Shown: piece by piece, positions 60,018-62,221 of the stretch
Layout: the number at the start of each line of letters is the position of its first letter
Position numbering within the stretch: position 1 is the first letter of the stretch
Origin: an uncultured Eubacterium sp.
GTDB taxonomy: Bacteria > Bacillota > Clostridia > Lachnospirales > Lachnospiraceae
NCBI GenBank assembly: GCA_945910225.1
Contig: CAMDYG010000010.1
Coordinates: 1 to 62,221 of the forward strand
DNA: 62,221 nt
Direction of reading: 5' to 3'
Position numbers and translations under genes: made by a program
Notes under the pieces: generated by a model
The model's database searches: none
The model's input: only the letters and a program-made list of their open reading frames with translations
What the model was told of the DNA's origin: nothing

Positions 60018-62221
60018 ATGCCAAAGAATGAGAGTATTAAGAAAGTATTAGTTATAGGTTCTGGTCCAATCGTTATTGGTCAGGCAGCAGAATTTGACTA
60101 TGCCGGAACACAGGCATGCCGTTCTCTTAAAGAAGAAGGAATTGAAGTAGTACTGGTTAACTCTAACCCTGCTACTATCATGACAGATAAAGATATCGCT
60201 GATGAGGTATATATTGAGCCTCTTACAGTTGAAGCATTAAAGCAGATTATCTTAAAGGAAAAGCCAGACAGCATCTTACCTACACTTGGTGGACAGGCCG
60301 GACTTAACCTTGCAATGGAAATCGCAGAGACAGGCTTCCTTGAGGAGCATAATGTAAAGCTTATCGGTACAACTGCACTTACAATCAAGAAGGCAGAAGA
60401 TCGTCTTATGTTCAAGGAAACTATGGAAAAGATTGGTGAGCCATGTGCTCCTTCACTTGTTGTTAACAACGTTGAAGATGGTGAAGCATTTGCAGCCAAG
60501 ATTGGTTATCCTGTAGTTCTTCGTCCTGCTTATACACTTGGTGGAAGCGGTGGTGGTATCGCTAATAATGTGCAGGAATTAAGAGAGATTCTTGAGAATG
60601 GTCTCAGACTTTCAAGAGTTGGAGAGGTTCTTGTTGAGCGTTGTATCGCTGGCTGGAAGGAAATCGAATACGAAGTAATGCGTGACAGCAACGGAACATG
60701 TATTACTATCTGTAACATGGAAAATATTGACCCTGTTGGTGTTCATACAGGTGATAGTATCGTAGTTGCTCCTTCACAGACACTTTCAGATAAAGAATAT
60801 CAGATGTTAAGAACATCTGCTCTTAAGATTATAGATGAACTTGGTATCACAGGTGGATGTAATGTTCAGTATGCACTTCATCCAGATAGCTTTGAGTACT
60901 GTGTAATCGAAGTTAACCCTCGTGTAAGCCGTTCATCAGCATTGGCTTCTAAGGCAACAGGTTATCCTATTGCTAAGGTTGCAGCTAAGATTGCACTTGG
61001 TTACACACTTGATGAGATTAAGAATGCAGTTACTGGAAAGACATATGCAAGTTTCGAGCCAGCACTTGATTACTGCGTAGTTAAGATTCCTAGACTTCCA
61101 TTTGATAAGTTTATCTCAGCTAAGAGAACACTTACAACACAGATGAAGGCTACAGGTGAGGTTATGAGTATTTCTGATAACTTCGAGGGTGGCCTTATGA
61201 AAGCTATCCGTTCTCTTGAACAGCATGTTGACAGCCTTATGTCATATGACTTTACAGGTCTTACAGACGAAGAACTTCTTGAAGAACTTCATATTGTAGA
61301 CGATAGAAGAATCTGGAAGATAGCAGAAGGCTTAAGAAGACATATTTCGGCAGCCAAAATGCATGATATTACAAAGATAGATTTATGGTTTATTGATAAG
61401 CTCCAGATTATTGTAGATATGGAGAATGCACTTAAGAGAGGACCTCTTACAGAGAGTCTTTTAAGAGAAGCTAAGAGAATTGAATTCCCTGATAATGTTA
61501 TCGGTGATTTAACAGGTCATACAGAAAGAGAAATCAAGGAATTAAGAGATCAGTACAATATCCATGCAGCATTTAAGATGGTTGATACATGTGCTGCTGA
61601 GTTCGCAGCAACAACTCCATACTACTACTCAGTATATGGAAGTGAAAATGAAGCTGTAGAGACTAAGGATAAGAAGAAAGTTCTTGTACTTGGTTCCGGT
61701 CCAATCAGAATCGGACAGGGTATTGAATTCGATTTCTGTTCAGTTCATTGTACATGGGCATTCAAGAAGGAAGGCTTTGAGACAATTATCATTAATAATA
61801 ATCCAGAGACAGTTTCTACTGACTTTGATATTGCTGATAAGCTTTACTTTGAGCCACTTACAGCAGAGGATGTTGAATCAATCGTAGAGTTTGAGAAGCC
61901 TGACGGAGCAGTTGTTCAGTTTGGTGGACAGACAGCTATTAAGCTTACAGAAGCACTTATGAAGATGGGAGTACCTATTCTTGGAACTAAGGCAGAAGAT
62001 GTTGATGCTGCCGAAGATAGAGAGCTTTTTGATGAGATACTTGAGCAGACACAGATCCCAAGAGCTAAGGGTCAGACTGTATTTACAGTTGAGGAAGCTC
62101 TTAAAGCTGCCAATGAACTTGGATATCCTGTACTTGTAAGACCTTCATATGTACTTGGTGGACAGGGTATGCAGATTGCTGTATCTGATGAAGATGTAGT
62201 TGAATTCATGAACATCATCAA
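60018..62221 (+). CDS. carB: carbamoyl-phosphate synthase large subunit (3' end outside window)
   Basis: Partial: 734 residues are encoded from the ATG at 60018 (GAAGGAGG upstream) to the window edge, with no stop. A full CarB has about 1070. The first ATP-grasp synthetase half is complete ([69 protein letters not shown]), followed by the oligomerisation domain. The second half has begun ([37 protein letters not shown]). It makes carbamoyl phosphate from bicarbonate, ammonia and two ATP. Confidence 0.98.
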   Translation, partial: MPKNESIKKVLVIGSGPIVIGQAAEFDYAGTQACRSLKEEGIEVVLVNSNPATIMTDKDIADEVYIEPLTVEALKQIILKEKPDSILPTLGGQAGLNLAMEIAETGFLEEHNVKLIGTTALTIKKAEDRLMFKETMEKIGEPCAPSLVVNNVEDGEAFAAKIGYPVVLRPAYTLGGSGGGIANNVQELREILENGLRLSRVGEVLVERCIAGWKEIEYEVMRDSNGTCITICNMENIDPVGVHTGDSIVVAPSQTLSDKEYQMLRTSALKIIDELGITGGCNVQYALHPDSFEYCVIEVNPRVSRSSALASKATGYPIAKVAAKIALGYTLDEIKNAVTGKTYASFEPALDYCVVKIPRLPFDKFISAKRTLTTQMKATGEVMSISDNFEGGLMKAIRSLEQHVDSLMSYDFTGLTDEELLEELHIVDDRRIWKIAEGLRRHISAAKMHDITKIDLWFIDKLQIIVDMENALKRGPLTESLLREAKRIEFPDNVIGDLTGHTEREIKELRDQYNIHAAFKMVDTCAAEFAATTPYYYSVYGSENEAVETKDKKKVLVLGSGPIRIGQGIEFDFCSVHCTWAFKKEGFETIIINNNPETVSTDFDIADKLYFEPLTAEDVESIVEFEKPDGAVVQFGGQTAIKLTEALMKMGVPILGTKAEDVDAAEDRELFDEILEQTQIPRAKGQTVFTVEEALKAANELGYPVLVRPSYVLGGQGMQIAVSDEDVVEFMNII

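Overview
The window looks like a chromosomal segment of a low-GC, anaerobic Gram-positive bacterium of the class Clostridia, most likely family Lachnospiraceae. Pointers are AT-rich DNA with strong GGAGG-type ribosome sites, an anaerobic ribonucleotide reductase activase (NrdG), HemZ, a 3-hydroxybutyryl-CoA dehydrogenase, PdxST, a split PurH replaced by a PurO-type cyclohydrolase plus a stand-alone AICAR formyltransferase, an XrtG exosortase locus, and many zinc-ribbon membrane proteins. A YetA/rhamnogalacturonan-lyase-like protein hints at a pectin-using gut species, but that is inference. No rRNA, tRNA, CRISPR array, transposase or phage gene was seen.

Layout. 0-13.4 kb is mostly housekeeping: end of rplT, a secreted trigger-factor-like lipoprotein, dut and nrdG (reverse), a YetA-like carbohydrate enzyme, a sugar isomerase-like protein, a Rel (p)ppGpp synthetase/hydrolase with a metallo-hydrolase, hemZ, small proteins, hbd, and a NifX-like/His-Cys/FKBP fusion. 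13.4-18.5 kb is accessory: a deletion scar where the 3' halves of aspA and an unknown divergent gene meet, an XRE repressor with a candidate operator, a lone HTH protein, a lipoprotein and three zinc-ribbon proteins. 18.6-19.7 kb holds a structured leader RNA, a Nudix hydrolase and a stand-alone FakA-type domain.

19.8-27.2 kb is the most distinctive block: a six-gene exosortase G (XrtG) operon with its own promoter and terminator. It encodes a probable sorted substrate (CBM9-like domain, C-terminal motif, membrane helix, basic tail), the exosortase, a family 2 glycosyltransferase, a two-helix protein with a degenerate GGDEF-like domain, a 6-pyruvoyl-tetrahydropterin-synthase-like protein and a large PTPS_related membrane protein. 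This looks like a single-substrate surface sorting and glycosylation machine whose chemistry is uncharacterised.

27.2-43.5 kb: a cation antiporter under a manganese (yybP-ykoY) riboswitch, pdxST, a cupin, an HxlR-regulated heterodimeric ABC exporter, a polysaccharide deacetylase, an EAL plus HD-GYP pair that should both lower c-di-GMP, aspS, a DUF5050-like protein, pheA and a UDP-sugar pyrophosphorylase. 43.5-45.8 kb: a ZTP riboswitch and terminator, then a long palindrome, ahead of the two last-step purine genes. 45.9-51.1 kb: a soluble PocR-type chemoreceptor, then bioB translationally coupled to a PhnD/PhnC/PhnE-type importer with a fused double permease. 51.1-58.7 kb: a PAP2 phosphatase, a degenerate ABC ATPase with its membrane partner and a beta-propeller-like membrane protein, an InlB-repeat surface protein and a second set of zinc-ribbon membrane proteins. 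The window ends in carA and a carB that runs off the edge.

All calls rest on reading motifs in translated sequence. No database search was possible, so family names are from memory and RNA structures were paired by hand.
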